Below are positions 8,238 through 16,542 of a DNA stretch of 64,000 bases, piece after piece. The notes beneath the pieces are model-generated. The model had not been told where the DNA came from and did not search any database. It saw only the letters and a list, made by a program, of their open reading frames with translations. Each line of letters opens with the position of its first letter. Within the stretch, counting starts at the first letter, position 1. Origin of the DNA: AV40 sp038230255. GTDB taxonomy: Bacteria > Verrucomicrobiota > Verrucomicrobiia > Chthoniobacterales > UBA10450. Location: positions 186,001 to 250,000 of the forward strand of contig JBBRNP010000005.1 in the NCBI GenBank assembly GCA_038230255.1, written 5' to 3'. The position numbers were made by a program, and so were the translations under genes.

Positions 8238-9019
8238 AACACTCAATTCCAAAGAACCGCTCGGGCTTTACGCTGGCCGAATTACTTATTGCGACTGCAA
8301 TCACGGGATTAATTATCATTTTTCTCGGACAGATTTTTTCTGCTGCGAGCGCAATGTGGCGCTCGGGCGGTGAACGGATCGATGCTTTTCGTGATGCACG
8401 TTCCGCGCTGCAGCTGATGGCTGCCGATCTCGCACGTGCCAACGTCAATGGTGACCCTCAAATGCTCAAGTTGGTTGCATCAACCGACGGAACGTATGGA
8501 GTCGAAGCCGACGCGATCACTCCGACCAAGAACGCTGGCAACAGTGACCTTTGCGCTATCGAGTATTTTCTACTCTGGAGCGACACAACGAAAACTTTTT
8601 CACTGATGCGCCTTTTCAGAAACAGCAATGCAACAAATGGGAAGGTCGACAAAAAGGGCAACGCACCTAGTTGTCCCAACGGTCTCACATCTCCGCTTGA
8701 TCTGGCATGTTTGTTTGCCAAGCAAATAACTAACGAGGATGAGGCTCAAGAAGTTGTCGCCGCACCGGTTTGGGATTTACAGATCCGTCCGGGAATCACA
8801 GACATTCCGCTCACGTCTGTTGGCGGCGCATCGACCAGCTGGAAATGGCTTGAGATCAGATTCAAGAGCATGAGCGTTAATTCAGCGCGAAAATTGCAGG
8901 GAATGGCCACCATCGATCAGTCGACCTGGACGAACCCGAGCTCGACTGAATATAAAAACCTCATCCTTCCCTACGAACAGCAGTTCGTGACGCGCGTGGC
9001 GCTTGATCAAAACCGATGA
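8234..9019 (+). CDS. Verru_Chthon cassette protein C, pseudopilin-like
   Basis: A 261-residue protein with leader MKHSIPKNRSG and prepilin segment FTLAELLIATAITGLIIIFL (Glu +5). The globular part (residues ~50-260) has the layout of larger minor pseudopilins of the GspJ type. It occupies the third place of the D-B-C-A cassette and overlaps both neighbours by 4 nt. Minor pseudopilins normally prime and cap a pseudopilus; that role is assumed here from the family. Confidence 0.85.
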   Translation: MKHSIPKNRSGFTLAELLIATAITGLIIIFLGQIFSAASAMWRSGGERIDAFRDARSALQLMAADLARANVNGDPQMLKLVASTDGTYGVEADAITPTKNAGNSDLCAIEYFLLWSDTTKTFSLMRLFRNSNATNGKVDKKGNAPSCPNGLTSPLDLACLFAKQITNEDEAQEVVAAPVWDLQIRPGITDIPLTSVGGASTSWKWLEIRFKSMSVNSARKLQGMATIDQSTWTNPSSTEYKNLILPYEQQFVTRVALDQNR

Positions 9020-12012
9020 AACGCTCGGACAATGACGCATTCGCACTGATTGTCACGGTAATCATCCTCGCACTGCTTGCTGTTATGGCCGTGGCATTTT
9101 TGTCGAGCAGCAGAGTCGAACGCGGAACCGCGCGCGGCGTCGCCGACAAGGTTAAGGCCGATCTGGCCGCGCAAAGTGCAGTTAACGCTGCGATTTCTCG
9201 TTTGATCGACAACGTCACCACTTATCCAGACTCAGCGACAACTTGGGAATCAATCAATTCGGATCCGGCCACCGTCATTTACTATCGAGCGCAAACGCCG
9301 GAAAACGGCGCCGGTAGTCCGATGAGTGTTTTGCCTCTCCTTTCCGGGACGACCACACAGCCCATTGCTAGTAAAGCTAATGCTCTCGGAGCTTCTCCGC
9401 TCGATAACACGAATTCGTACGACCTGAATCACGCGCGTTTCAGCGGAGACACACAAGGCTGGATCGGCGCGCCACCCGCTGCGGGAAGTAGGCCAAGTTA
9501 TCGCGGGCTCTGGGTAAATCTGACGGACTCTTCGAATAAGGTCACCGGTCGTTACGCATACTGGATGGAAGACGAGAGCTTCAAAGTGAACACAAACCTG
9601 ATGGGAAATAATCTAAGGCTCGGGAACACGCTTGGGAATGATCCCAAACAGATTCCCTTACAGGGGATGCTGGCAACGATTCTTCCCGCCGGCACGGATT
9701 TCAATTCCATCGCAGGTACGATCTTCACACTGCGCGGAAAATTTCCGTCCTCAGCATTCTACGAGTATCGCGCGCTCAATCAGACAGACGGTCAGCCAAC
9801 CTTGGCGGATTCTGCAAAATTCGTTGCAACGATTTATTCAGGGGCACTGAATTTATCCCGCTCGGGATCCAAACGCGTAAATCTTAACAAAGTGGTTGTC
9901 GATTCCACAGATGCGACTGAAGTCCGCAAACAACTCGACGAGATCATCAAGCCCGTCACGCATCACCTTCCTAACTTCGCCCAACGATTTTATCGTAACG
10001 GCGCAAACAAGAATTCGCTTGATGTTTTAGGGACTGGGTCTCTCTCAAACCAAACAATCTATTTGAACAAGATCGCGGCCAATATTCGCGATTACATCGA
10101 CACCGACTCGCAGCCAACGATCGTCAACAACGACCTGACGGTGAATATTGGAACAGTGCCGACACACAGTATTCCCGGCGGCGGCGCGTCCGGCAGCAAC
10201 GAAGTCGCGGCAATCGGGAAAGAGGCTGTTCCGCTGATTCAGGAATACCTGCTTCGAGTGAAGCAAGACATATTTAGCAGCCGATTAGGTGCTAGCGCTA
10301 ACTACAAGATCGAGATCGATCACTATGTCGAGTTTTGGAATTTGACTAACAAGGACATAACAGTGGCGAACCTGGGCACGCATCCCTTTTTGCGAATCGC
10401 AAATCAGTTCGGATGGGATTCACACGGAGGTACCGACATTCCGGTTGACCCCAGTCGTGACTTTAGCGTCGATCTGAGTGTTTTTCGTAATTCGACTGGC
10501 CAAGAACTGATTTTCCCGGCCGGCCGCGCGGTGGTATTAACCACCGATCCAGTTGCATTGCCGGCAGCTTTTCCGGGCATCGATCCATCTCGGGTTTACC
10601 GCCCGCCAGCAGGAACACCCGCAGATTCATTTAGAATTTATCAAGGTGTCGCAAAGGAGAACGCCAGCGGCGACATTCATCTAGATAGCATTGGCCGCCC
10701 AACCCAATCCCCTAACGCAGCCGATCTGGAGACCGAAATCATTTTGGGGAACAGCAATGGAGTAGTGGAATCCTTCGGCGCCCCAGCGGTTTGGTATATA
10801 ACCGTAAACGTTGACGATGGAACGGGTGCTACTGGATCAGACAGCAAACATTTTAACACAGCACAGTACTATTTTCGCGCCAGCAGTCTGAAAGGAAACG
10901 CGGCAGCGGCCATTCCATCCCAACTTGGAGATCCGCGAACAAACAACGAGCAGCTTTCGGTGACAACAAGCGTAGCGAATGACGACCAGACAGCCTACAA
11001 GCTGGAGGCATGGAATTCACCGGGACAAATTTCAAACACAACATTCACTGCGCTGAATTCTAACTATGTTAATCCCGCTCTGTGGGTGGATGTTGCAAGT
11101 AACACGCCTGACCCAGCCCATGCTCCAAGCACGATTGCCGACACTGCGCTTTCCTCAATCGGTCAACTTGGAGACGTTTTTGATCCAGCCAGGGCTATCG
11201 GAACAGGTTCAGGAAACATCATCTATAGTCGTGGCGGCGGCAAAACCTTCAAAATTGGTCAGCCTGATCGATACGATGCTGCCACAAATGCCGGCGGATT
11301 ATGGGACGGAAACAGCAATAACGCTAGTCGTGAATGGGCCGCGTGGAGATTAACAGACGTTTTTACAACCTCCGATTCGGTTCAACTCGATGGCCGAGTT
11401 AACTTCAACGGCGTAAATCGTGATTATGTTGATGCCACTCATCCAGGAGGCGCCGCGTTAAAAGCCGCGTTGTACGGTTACAAATTCGAATCAAACACGG
11501 GATCTGATGCGAGCATCGCTGACAAACCATTCGACGCCGATCCAGCTTCGAGTAGTGACAAGATCAATGAGTTGATTAAGCAAATGCAGGCTCGTTTAAG
11601 AAATGACGCAAACGGCTCAGTCTATGGCGGAAGGTTTGGCACGACTGTTGGTCCATTTGCCGAGCGCGGTGAGCTTTCTGAAATGCCGATGTTCGATACG
11701 GGTAGCGATTTGGTGACCGGGGTGAATACCGCCAATGTTTACGATCGCGGACGAGAGGAGCTCTTCAAGCGTTTGGTGGAATTGACGACAACCCGCGGAA
11801 ATATTTTTACGGTCTATGCTGCGGGACAGTCGCTTGTTCCTCAAACCAGTGGGACACCCGTGGTCACATCAACATCACAATTGAAAGTCACTTTTCGGAT
11901 CGATCCAGTTTGGAACGCCGGTGCACCTACCGACCCATTTGATCCAGCGAGCACAACCAGATTTGGCAAGCCTGACAAATATGCGATTAAGATTCTCTAC
12001 GCTGGCGAGTAG
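9016..12012 (+). CDS. Verru_Chthon cassette protein A, large GspK/PilX-like protein
   Basis: A 998-residue envelope protein. The N-terminus KRSDNDAFALIVTVIILALLAVMAVAFL lacks Glu at +5, a feature shared with GspK-like minor pseudopilins, which also are the largest of the set. Helix alpha-1 continues with AAQSAVNAAISRLI. The remaining ~930 residues are Asn/Thr/Gly-rich with many short beta segments and no motif I recognise. It is the last and largest cassette gene. Its 3' end overlaps the next gene by 32 nt. Confidence 0.85.
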   Translation: MKRSDNDAFALIVTVIILALLAVMAVAFLSSSRVERGTARGVADKVKADLAAQSAVNAAISRLIDNVTTYPDSATTWESINSDPATVIYYRAQTPENGAGSPMSVLPLLSGTTTQPIASKANALGASPLDNTNSYDLNHARFSGDTQGWIGAPPAAGSRPSYRGLWVNLTDSSNKVTGRYAYWMEDESFKVNTNLMGNNLRLGNTLGNDPKQIPLQGMLATILPAGTDFNSIAGTIFTLRGKFPSSAFYEYRALNQTDGQPTLADSAKFVATIYSGALNLSRSGSKRVNLNKVVVDSTDATEVRKQLDEIIKPVTHHLPNFAQRFYRNGANKNSLDVLGTGSLSNQTIYLNKIAANIRDYIDTDSQPTIVNNDLTVNIGTVPTHSIPGGGASGSNEVAAIGKEAVPLIQEYLLRVKQDIFSSRLGASANYKIEIDHYVEFWNLTNKDITVANLGTHPFLRIANQFGWDSHGGTDIPVDPSRDFSVDLSVFRNSTGQELIFPAGRAVVLTTDPVALPAAFPGIDPSRVYRPPAGTPADSFRIYQGVAKENASGDIHLDSIGRPTQSPNAADLETEIILGNSNGVVESFGAPAVWYITVNVDDGTGATGSDSKHFNTAQYYFRASSLKGNAAAAIPSQLGDPRTNNEQLSVTTSVANDDQTAYKLEAWNSPGQISNTTFTALNSNYVNPALWVDVASNTPDPAHAPSTIADTALSSIGQLGDVFDPARAIGTGSGNIIYSRGGGKTFKIGQPDRYDAATNAGGLWDGNSNNASREWAAWRLTDVFTTSDSVQLDGRVNFNGVNRDYVDATHPGGAALKAALYGYKFESNTGSDASIADKPFDADPASSSDKINELIKQMQARLRNDANGSVYGGRFGTTVGPFAERGELSEMPMFDTGSDLVTGVNTANVYDRGREELFKRLVELTTTRGNIFTVYAAGQSLVPQTSGTPVVTSTSQLKVTFRIDPVWNAGAPTDPFDPASTTRFGKPDKYAIKILYAGE

Positions 12013-12649
12013 TTTTCTTCTTTTGTTGGTCGAAGGATTATTTGCGCAGCAGCAAACTCCGCCCCCAAAACTAGGATATATTCGCTTCTGGGATATGCTG
12101 CCGGCCGCGAACGGCAGTTTTGAGGTGCAGAAGATAGGCGCTTCTACGTCAGAAGGACGCTTGCTTAGCGGTTCGGCGTATCAGTATTCAAGCTACGTTC
12201 AATTTCCGATTGGGAGATATCGACTGGGAGTGTTAAAAAAAGGCACGACCACCCCTCTGAAAATGTTCGATGTCGATCTTCGACAGGAAACATTTTTCAC
12301 AATTCTCGTCTCGCCACGATCGATTGACATGTTTGATGACACAATCGATCCAAAATCGACATCGGCGATGTTGACTATTCGAAATTTTTTTCCGAGTACA
12401 AATCTTTCTATCTCGGCCAATTCGAAACCGGTTGTTGCCGCATTACAAAGCGGGCAGAGCTATCAAGCGACCGGCTTTCCGCTCACACGCGTTACGGTTA
12501 CTGTTCAAACAAAACTGCCGGATGGAAAACCGGCGCAATCGGATCTCGACATTGATTTCCGACAATGCAGTAAAGCGACATTGCTCGTGATTCCTGATGT
12601 CTACGGACGCTTCCGCCCTCGCGTAACCTTCGATGGCAAGAACCTCTAG
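11981..12649 (+). CDS. Secreted beta-rich protein coupled to the pseudopilin cassette
   Basis: A 222-residue protein starting at ATG 11981 inside the end of the cassette A gene in another frame. It has a Sec signal (RLRFSTLASSFLLLLVEGLFA, cut near residue 22) and a mature domain of alternating strands (GYIRFWDMLPAANGSFEV, YRLGVLKKGTTTPLKMFDV). The layout resembles immunoglobulin-like DUF4397-type secreted proteins, but that match is weak. The 32-nt overlap argues that it belongs to the cassette operon and may be a cargo or an accessory outside-surface part. Confidence 0.7.
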   Translation: MRLRFSTLASSFLLLLVEGLFAQQQTPPPKLGYIRFWDMLPAANGSFEVQKIGASTSEGRLLSGSAYQYSSYVQFPIGRYRLGVLKKGTTTPLKMFDVDLRQETFFTILVSPRSIDMFDDTIDPKSTSAMLTIRNFFPSTNLSISANSKPVVAALQSGQSYQATGFPLTRVTVTVQTKLPDGKPAQSDLDIDFRQCSKATLLVIPDVYGRFRPRVTFDGKNL

Positions 12650-12665
12650 CGCGAACAGCGTCGAA

Positions 12666-12923
12666 TCAGCGAGGATGCGTTGGCTTCGGCGTGGGCCGAT
12701 CCAAAGCGCCGTGATGATTCGCGTCCCACATCCACGCGCCGGATGGAGTAGATGTCGATCTTGCGATTGGCTGTGCTTGCCGTTGTGGCTGCTGCGGAGT
12801 CGCAGTGACGGTTCGTGATTTCGCGACGCCGCTGACGCTCGCCGGGAGATAATCGCGGAACGGTGTTGCCCAGCCAAGGTAAATGAGCCCGGCGACTACG
12901 AAGGCTTCCAGGAGGAGACGCAT
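12666..12923 (-). CDS. Small membrane-anchored protein, copy 1 of a duplicated pair
   Basis: An 85-residue protein, start at ATG 12921-12923, with one N-terminal transmembrane helix (LLLEAFVVAGLIYLGWATPF) and a periplasmic or cytoplasmic tail that ends in a conserved ARSTSTPSGAWMWD block. A paralogue lies at 14817-15065 and shares the helix, GVAKS and the tail. The ARSTST codons are the GCAAGATCGACAT 13-mer that recurs in noncoding DNA. A longer upstream frame exists but is unlike the paralogue and crosses a heptamer tract. I do not recognise the family. Confidence 0.6.
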   Translation of the reverse strand: MRLLLEAFVVAGLIYLGWATPFRDYLPASVSGVAKSRTVTATPQQPQRQAQPIARSTSTPSGAWMWDANHHGALDRPTPKPTHPR

Positions 12924-12974
12924 GGGGGTAGCCGAAGTGTGGTCAACCGCCCAGCCAATGGCAAGCGCGCAAAA

Positions 12975-13051
12975 GTGACCGGTGACAAGTGACGAGCATA
13001 GAGCACGGAGCAGAGAGCGAGGAGCGGGAAAAGAGACAACGGACAACTGAG
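12975..13051 (+). repeat. Eleven in-phase heptamers (GTGACNN to GCNNNGA)
   Basis: The gap between the small membrane gene and the toxin gene reads as eleven 7-mers in one phase: GTGACCG, GTGACAA, GTGACGA, GCATAGA, GCACGGA, GCAGAGA, GCGAGGA, GCGGGAA, AAGAGAC, AACGGAC, AACTGAG. The unit drifts, but the first letters are kept within each block. Confidence 0.7.
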
Positions 13052-13096
13052 CTCATGCATCGTAAGCGGCTTATGATACTGGGCTCACACGGCCTT

Positions 13097-13393
13097 CTAA
13101 ATTTCTAGTGTGCTTGGATCGCGCGCCCCGTGCCAAAAACGTAGCATCTCGACTCTATTGGCGACTGCCTCGAAGCGATAAAAGATCAGATACGGCGCCA
13201 GCACAATGACGCGCACATTGGTCCATCGCTTCACGGGACGACCGCGTTCGGGCAAGCGCCGGAGTGACTCGGCCAAATCCACAAGCCGATTCGCAAAGCT
13301 CGCGGCAGCCTCCACATTGTCAGCCGCGATAAACGCCGTGATTTCCTGCAGATCCGCCAGCGATTTTTCCGAATAAATTACCGCGCAGTCCAT
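13097..13393 (-). CDS. ParE/RelE-superfamily toxin
   Basis: A 98-residue protein with a ParE fold: AVIYSEKSLADLQEITAFIAADN, then LRRLPERGRPVKRW, LAPYLIFYRFEAVANRVEMLRFWHGARDP. It resembles the toxin at 6505-6801 in layout, including the closing HGAR motif, but differs enough to be a separate module. It overlaps the antitoxin gene by 16 nt, antitoxin first. It lies between the two genes of the first duplicated envelope pair, so it probably inserted there after the duplication. Confidence 0.87.
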   Translation of the reverse strand: MDCAVIYSEKSLADLQEITAFIAADNVEAAASFANRLVDLAESLRRLPERGRPVKRWTNVRVIVLAPYLIFYRFEAVANRVEMLRFWHGARDPSTLEI

Positions 13394-13590
13394 GCGGCGA
13401 TTCGAGAGCGTACTTCAGCCGCGGAATACGTTCGCTCTTCCTTCAACGAGCGGAACCCCTCACGGATCGCTTCTTCCATCGCTGGCGTTGGCTCAAATTC
13501 TTTGTCGAGATTAACGAGCTTGCGCAAAACTAGACCGCGCTCTTCATCTGAGAGTTTCGGTATTTGTTCCAAGATTTCGCGCACGCTCAT
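13378..13590 (-). CDS. Antitoxin paired with the ParE-type toxin
   Basis: A 70-residue acidic helical protein (SVREILEQIPKLSDEERGLVLRKL, later EEAIREGFRSLKEERTYSAAEVRSRI). The DEERGLVLRKL stretch is common in addiction-module antitoxins of this size. Its stop overlaps the toxin start by 16 nt, the same spacing as in the 6.3-6.8 kb module. Confidence 0.78.
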   Translation of the reverse strand: MSVREILEQIPKLSDEERGLVLRKLVNLDKEFEPTPAMEEAIREGFRSLKEERTYSAAEVRSRIAAWTAR

Positions 13591-13640
13591 GACACGAGTT
13601 TATCGGCGTCATCGCCAAATTTCAACCGTCGCTAGAATTT

Positions 13641-13970
13641 CTACCGTTTCGGAGTTTTGGCGTCGATTGATGCAGCGGTGACGCCGTCCGGCGCGGGAGC
13701 GACGACCACGGACATGCCGGTGGCGAGCCCGTTTAATTGCGCAGGTTGTCCGTTGACGGTGATCTTTGTCGCCGGCGTCACTTTGTATTCCTTGCCCGCG
13801 TGCGTGGCGTAAATGTTGATCGTGATCGACGTGAGATGCACCGCCGTGATCTTGTCGCTGGTATCAGCCGCCGGCGCGGGCGTTTTCTTTTTCGATTTAC
13901 CTGCAGCCTCGGTTGAAAGCGTCATGGAAAAAAGAAGACAAAGCGTGGTAGCAATCGACAGGATTTTCAT
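13641..13970 (-). CDS. Secreted small protein, DUF5666-like, copy 1
   Basis: A 109-residue exported protein, start at 13970. The signal peptide (KILSIATTLCLLFSMTLSTEAAG) is followed by a Lys/Pro linker and a single small beta domain (EYKVTPATKITVNGQPAQL, then GLATGMSVVVAP). This resembles DUF5666-type domains. The paralogue at 15172-15504 is nearly identical in the signal region, also at DNA level, so the duplication is recent. Function unknown. Confidence 0.75.
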   Translation of the reverse strand: MKILSIATTLCLLFSMTLSTEAAGKSKKKTPAPAADTSDKITAVHLTSITINIYATHAGKEYKVTPATKITVNGQPAQLNGLATGMSVVVAPAPDGVTAASIDAKTPKR

Positions 13971-14071
13971 GAGGCGGATTTTGAAACAGCACGCTGGAAG
14001 CAACAAGCCAAAATGTGGGGCGGAGCCTGACGACGTTAATGACCACGCGACGACGGACAACTGACCTCTGA

Positions 14072-14257
14072 TCAATCGAGATCTAGATCCTCTTTTACTT
14101 TCTCCCACGGCACGCCAGGCTTGCCGGCGTTGCGTTCGATCGCGCTGCGAAGCTCAATGAGGTCTTCCACGTCTTCGAGACGCTCTTGCAGCCGGCGCAT
14201 CTCAGCCGCCAGCGCCTTCAGGGTCGGTTTTTTAAGGTTCGTGGCGGCCTCACTCAT
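14072..14257 (-). CDS. Antitoxin of a toxin-first RelE module
   Basis: A 61-residue charged helical protein (LKALAAEMRRLQERLEDVEDLIELRSAI, then GKPGVPWEKVKEDLDLD). The long heptad-like helix and PWEKVKEDLDL ending are common in small antitoxins that follow their RelE-type toxin. It overlaps the end of the toxin gene by 8 nt. Confidence 0.78.
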   Translation of the reverse strand: MSEAATNLKKPTLKALAAEMRRLQERLEDVEDLIELRSAIERNAGKPGVPWEKVKEDLDLD

Positions 14258-14498
14258 AAGCTTTCTTGCGATCTTTCACAGCATAGACACTGATTAGATC
14301 GTTTTCCAGATTGAAAAGCACGCGCAAGCTCCCCACCCTCAATCGATATTCATCTGTTTTCGCTGTGAGTTTTTTCACGTCGCCGGAAAGATTGGTTTGG
14401 AGCGCATCAAGTCGCCGGCCGATATTACGCCGCTGTTCTTTGGGCAAAGCCCTTAATTGTTGGCGTGCTTCCTCCTTAATTTCGAGACGGTAGCGCAT
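14250..14498 (-). CDS. RelE-family toxin
   Basis: An 82-residue basic protein with the RelE fold: YRLEIKEEARQQLRALPKEQRRNIGRRLDAL, then KLTAKTDEYRLRVGSLRVLFNLENDLISVYAVKDRKKAY. The EYRLRVGxLRVLF...V..V.DRKxAY pattern is diagnostic of RelE mRNA interferases. Here the toxin gene comes first and the antitoxin second, with 8 nt overlap. Confidence 0.9.
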   Translation of the reverse strand: MRYRLEIKEEARQQLRALPKEQRRNIGRRLDALQTNLSGDVKKLTAKTDEYRLRVGSLRVLFNLENDLISVYAVKDRKKAYE

Positions 14499-14549
14499 CG
14501 AAGTTTTTTAATCACGAACCCCCCGTCCTAGGAGGCGACAATGATTCAA

Positions 14550-14774
14550 TCAGTGCTTCAGGCCGGCCTGGGCATCTTTCCAATCCGATCCCGCGTTCGG
14601 ATCTTTGGAAAACTCCGCCAATTCGCGATCGAGCAGTTTTTTCTCTTCCTCGGTCGGCCGCGACCGGCCATTGAGAAGGCCTTCCTCTTCGAGCTGAAAA
14701 ATTCGATCTTGAATTTCTCGAAGCTCGGATGGTTCGAGCTTTGGCAGTTCCTGTAAAATTTCTGCTTTGCTCAT
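14550..14774 (-). CDS. Orphan antitoxin-like protein
   Basis: A 74-residue acidic helical protein (SKAEILQELPKLEPSELREIQDRIFQLEE, later TEEEKKLLDRELAEFSKDPNAGSDW). It matches the pattern of short antitoxins preceding ParE toxins, but no partner toxin of its own follows; the next gene is the RelE toxin with its own antitoxin. The start is taken at ATG 14772-14774, since the longer frame begins in noncoding sequence. It may be a remnant of a third module. Confidence 0.6.
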   Translation of the reverse strand: MSKAEILQELPKLEPSELREIQDRIFQLEEEGLLNGRSRPTEEEKKLLDRELAEFSKDPNAGSDWKDAQAGLKH

Positions 14775-14816
14775 CGCAGTAATTCTAGCTGAGACATTAG
14801 GAACATTCAATTTCGC

Positions 14817-15065
14817 CTAGTGTGGGTTCGTTGGCTTGGGAGTGGGACGATCCAAGGCTGAATGGCGGTTCGGGTTCCACATCCAGGCGCCGGAAGGTGG
14901 CGTAGATGTCGATCTTGCGAATGGTTGCGCTCGTGGCGCTGCCGTTTGTGTTGTCGATGATTTGGCGACGCCGCTGATACTCGCGGGTACGCGGTCGCGG
15001 AATGGAATTTCCCAGCCGAGGTAAAGCAACAGGCCGATGATAAAGATTTCCCCTAAAAGACGCAT
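14817..15065 (-). CDS. Small membrane-anchored protein, copy 2 of a duplicated pair
   Basis: An 82-residue paralogue of the 12666-12923 gene: one transmembrane helix (LLGEIFIIGLLLYLGWEIPF), then VPASISGVAKS and the same ARSTSTPPSGAWMW tail. The ARSTST codons again contain the exact GCAAGATCGACAT 13-mer (14906-14918, minus strand). It lies just after the second secreted paralogue, the arrangement that probably existed before the toxin-antitoxin module split the other copy. Confidence 0.65.
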   Translation of the reverse strand: MRLLGEIFIIGLLLYLGWEIPFRDRVPASISGVAKSSTTQTAAPRAQPFARSTSTPPSGAWMWNPNRHSALDRPTPKPTNPH

Positions 15066-15078
15066 GGGGGGAGGCTTG

Positions 15079-15159
15079 GTTATTAGTTAATTGTTATTCG
15101 TTATTCGTCGTCGACCTGAAAATTGCAATTCCTAATAACGGATAACCAATAACCAATAA
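15079..15159 (+). repeat. Facing heptamer tracts (GTTATTN x4 and CNNATAA x4)
   Basis: 15079-15106 is four 7-mers of the type GTTATTN and 15132-15159 is four of the type CNNATAA, which is nearly the reverse complement. The two tracts could pair across a 25-bp centre and form a large imperfect hairpin between the two envelope-pair genes. Confidence 0.75.
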
Positions 15160-15171
15160 CGCGCGAACGCG

Positions 15172-15504
15172 TCAGTGTTTCGCTGTTTTCGCATCGATTG
15201 CTGCGGCGGTTACGCCGTCGGCGGCGGGCGCTACGACGACGGACATGCCGGTGGCGAGACCGTTTAATTGGGCGGGTTGTCCGTTGACCGTGATCTTCGT
15301 TGCCGGCGTGACTTTGTATTCCTTGGAAGCGGGCGGCGAATGTACGCTGACGGTGATCGACGCAAGATGAACGGCGCTGATCTTGTCGCTGGTATCGGTC
15401 ACCGGAGCCGGCGTGCTCTTTTTCGATTTCTTACCTGCGGCCTCGGTTGAGAGCGTCATGGAAAAAAGAAGACAAAGCGTGGTAGCAATCCAAAGAATTT
15501 TCAT
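15172..15504 (-). CDS. Secreted small protein, DUF5666-like, copy 2
   Basis: A 110-residue paralogue of the 13641-13970 protein, with the same Sec signal (LWIATTLCLLFSMTLSTEAAGK), a Lys/Ser/Pro linker and the EYKVTPATKITVNGQPAQL beta domain. Differences are concentrated between residues 40 and 65. Together with the membrane-anchored gene downstream it forms the unbroken copy of the duplicated unit. Confidence 0.75.
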   Translation of the reverse strand: MKILWIATTLCLLFSMTLSTEAAGKKSKKSTPAPVTDTSDKISAVHLASITVSVHSPPASKEYKVTPATKITVNGQPAQLNGLATGMSVVVAPAADGVTAAAIDAKTAKH

Positions 15505-15577
15505 GGCGCTATTTCAACCGCGACCCGCACTTCCGACAAGCCAAAATGTCGGATTGCGCCCGACGCGAAACTCAAAG

Positions 15578-15605
15578 ACGACCGACTACGGACTACTGAC
15601 CGCTG
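15578..15605 (+). repeat. Four heptamers (ACNACNG family)
   Basis: 15578-15605 reads ACGACCG, ACTACGG, ACTACTG, ACCGCTG. The neighbouring 15620-15670 stretch is AT-rich and shows weaker 7-nt spacing around ATTCA/ATCAT words. Both lie in the 169-bp gap between the secreted protein gene and the UVR-motif gene. Confidence 0.55.
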
Positions 15606-15673
15606 ATCTCGCAGGCGATCTAATTTACCGATTCAACGAATTAATGATTTAGCGAATCCCAATCACTGAATCA

Positions 15674-16447
15674 TTAAGTCACTGAGTGACTTTTCAGCTG
15701 CTCAACTTTCCTGAGCTGCTGAATGGCGTCGCGGAGTTCGGCGGCGCGTTCGTAGAGTTCTTTCGCGACCGCGGCTTCCATTTCGCTCTCCATGATCTCG
15801 AGTTTGGAACGCGGACGTTTGGAGCTCACTTCATTGAGCCATTCCTCGAGAAAATGGATCTCGGAACTTTTCGCGGCCAGCTCGGGAAAGTTCGATTTCT
15901 GAAAGAATTCGGCAATCGCGTCGCGCCCCCGGCGAATCTCGGCGATCGCGTCCGGAAATTTCCCCTGCCCCAGGAAAATGGAAGCCTTGGCCCGCGTGTT
16001 CATCATCAGCACGTAGGGACGGAATTGTTGGAGCGTCCAGGAAAGTTCGTCGCGCTCGGTGTGCGTATCGACAAAGTCGAAGAGATCGAGATTGCGCTGA
16101 GTGTCGCGGACGACGCCGTGGAAATCGTTGATCTGAAACAAACTCAGATAGCGATGGTAATACTGGATGCCTTCCTGCTGAAGCTCGGCGCATTGCTCAG
16201 GAGTAAGCTCGTAATTCTCACTGCGCGCTTGGGCGCGCGCGGCGCGGAGTTGATGATAGGTCAGGAGCGATTCGCAGCCGTGCGGCCGCATCCCGTCGGG
16301 GCGGCCGGCCAATTCCATTTGCAGAATGCCGAGGTCGATCCGCAGCTGCAATTTTTGGCGTCCGTCCAATCCCAGAATTTTACGAACTTTAATGGCCCGG
16401 TTCTCATGCGGCCAATCCTTCAGAATACTATTCAAATCCAAGCTCAT
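15674..16447 (-). CDS. UVR-motif protein of unknown function
   Basis: A 257-residue soluble protein (33 nt longer if the upstream ATG at 16480 is used). Residues ~1-190 are mostly helical, with TPR-like segments (LMMNTRAKASIFLGQGKFPDAIAEI). The C-terminus carries a UVR motif, SKLEIMESEMEAAVAKELYERAAELRDAI, the coiled-coil pair found in UvrB, UvrC and McsA. Without nuclease or helicase domains it is not UvrB or UvrC itself. The gene is divergent from xerD across a long heptamer array. Confidence 0.65.
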   Translation of the reverse strand: MSLDLNSILKDWPHENRAIKVRKILGLDGRQKLQLRIDLGILQMELAGRPDGMRPHGCESLLTYHQLRAARAQARSENYELTPEQCAELQQEGIQYYHRYLSLFQINDFHGVVRDTQRNLDLFDFVDTHTERDELSWTLQQFRPYVLMMNTRAKASIFLGQGKFPDAIAEIRRGRDAIAEFFQKSNFPELAAKSSEIHFLEEWLNEVSSKRPRSKLEIMESEMEAAVAKELYERAAELRDAIQQLRKVEQLKSHSVT

Positions 16448-16542
16448 CCCTGGACAGATGATCGGATATTTGGTCTTCAATTGTCAATCGCGGCGAAGGC
16501 GTCAAAAACGCCTGGGAGATGGGAGCAAAGAGGTGGGAGCAC

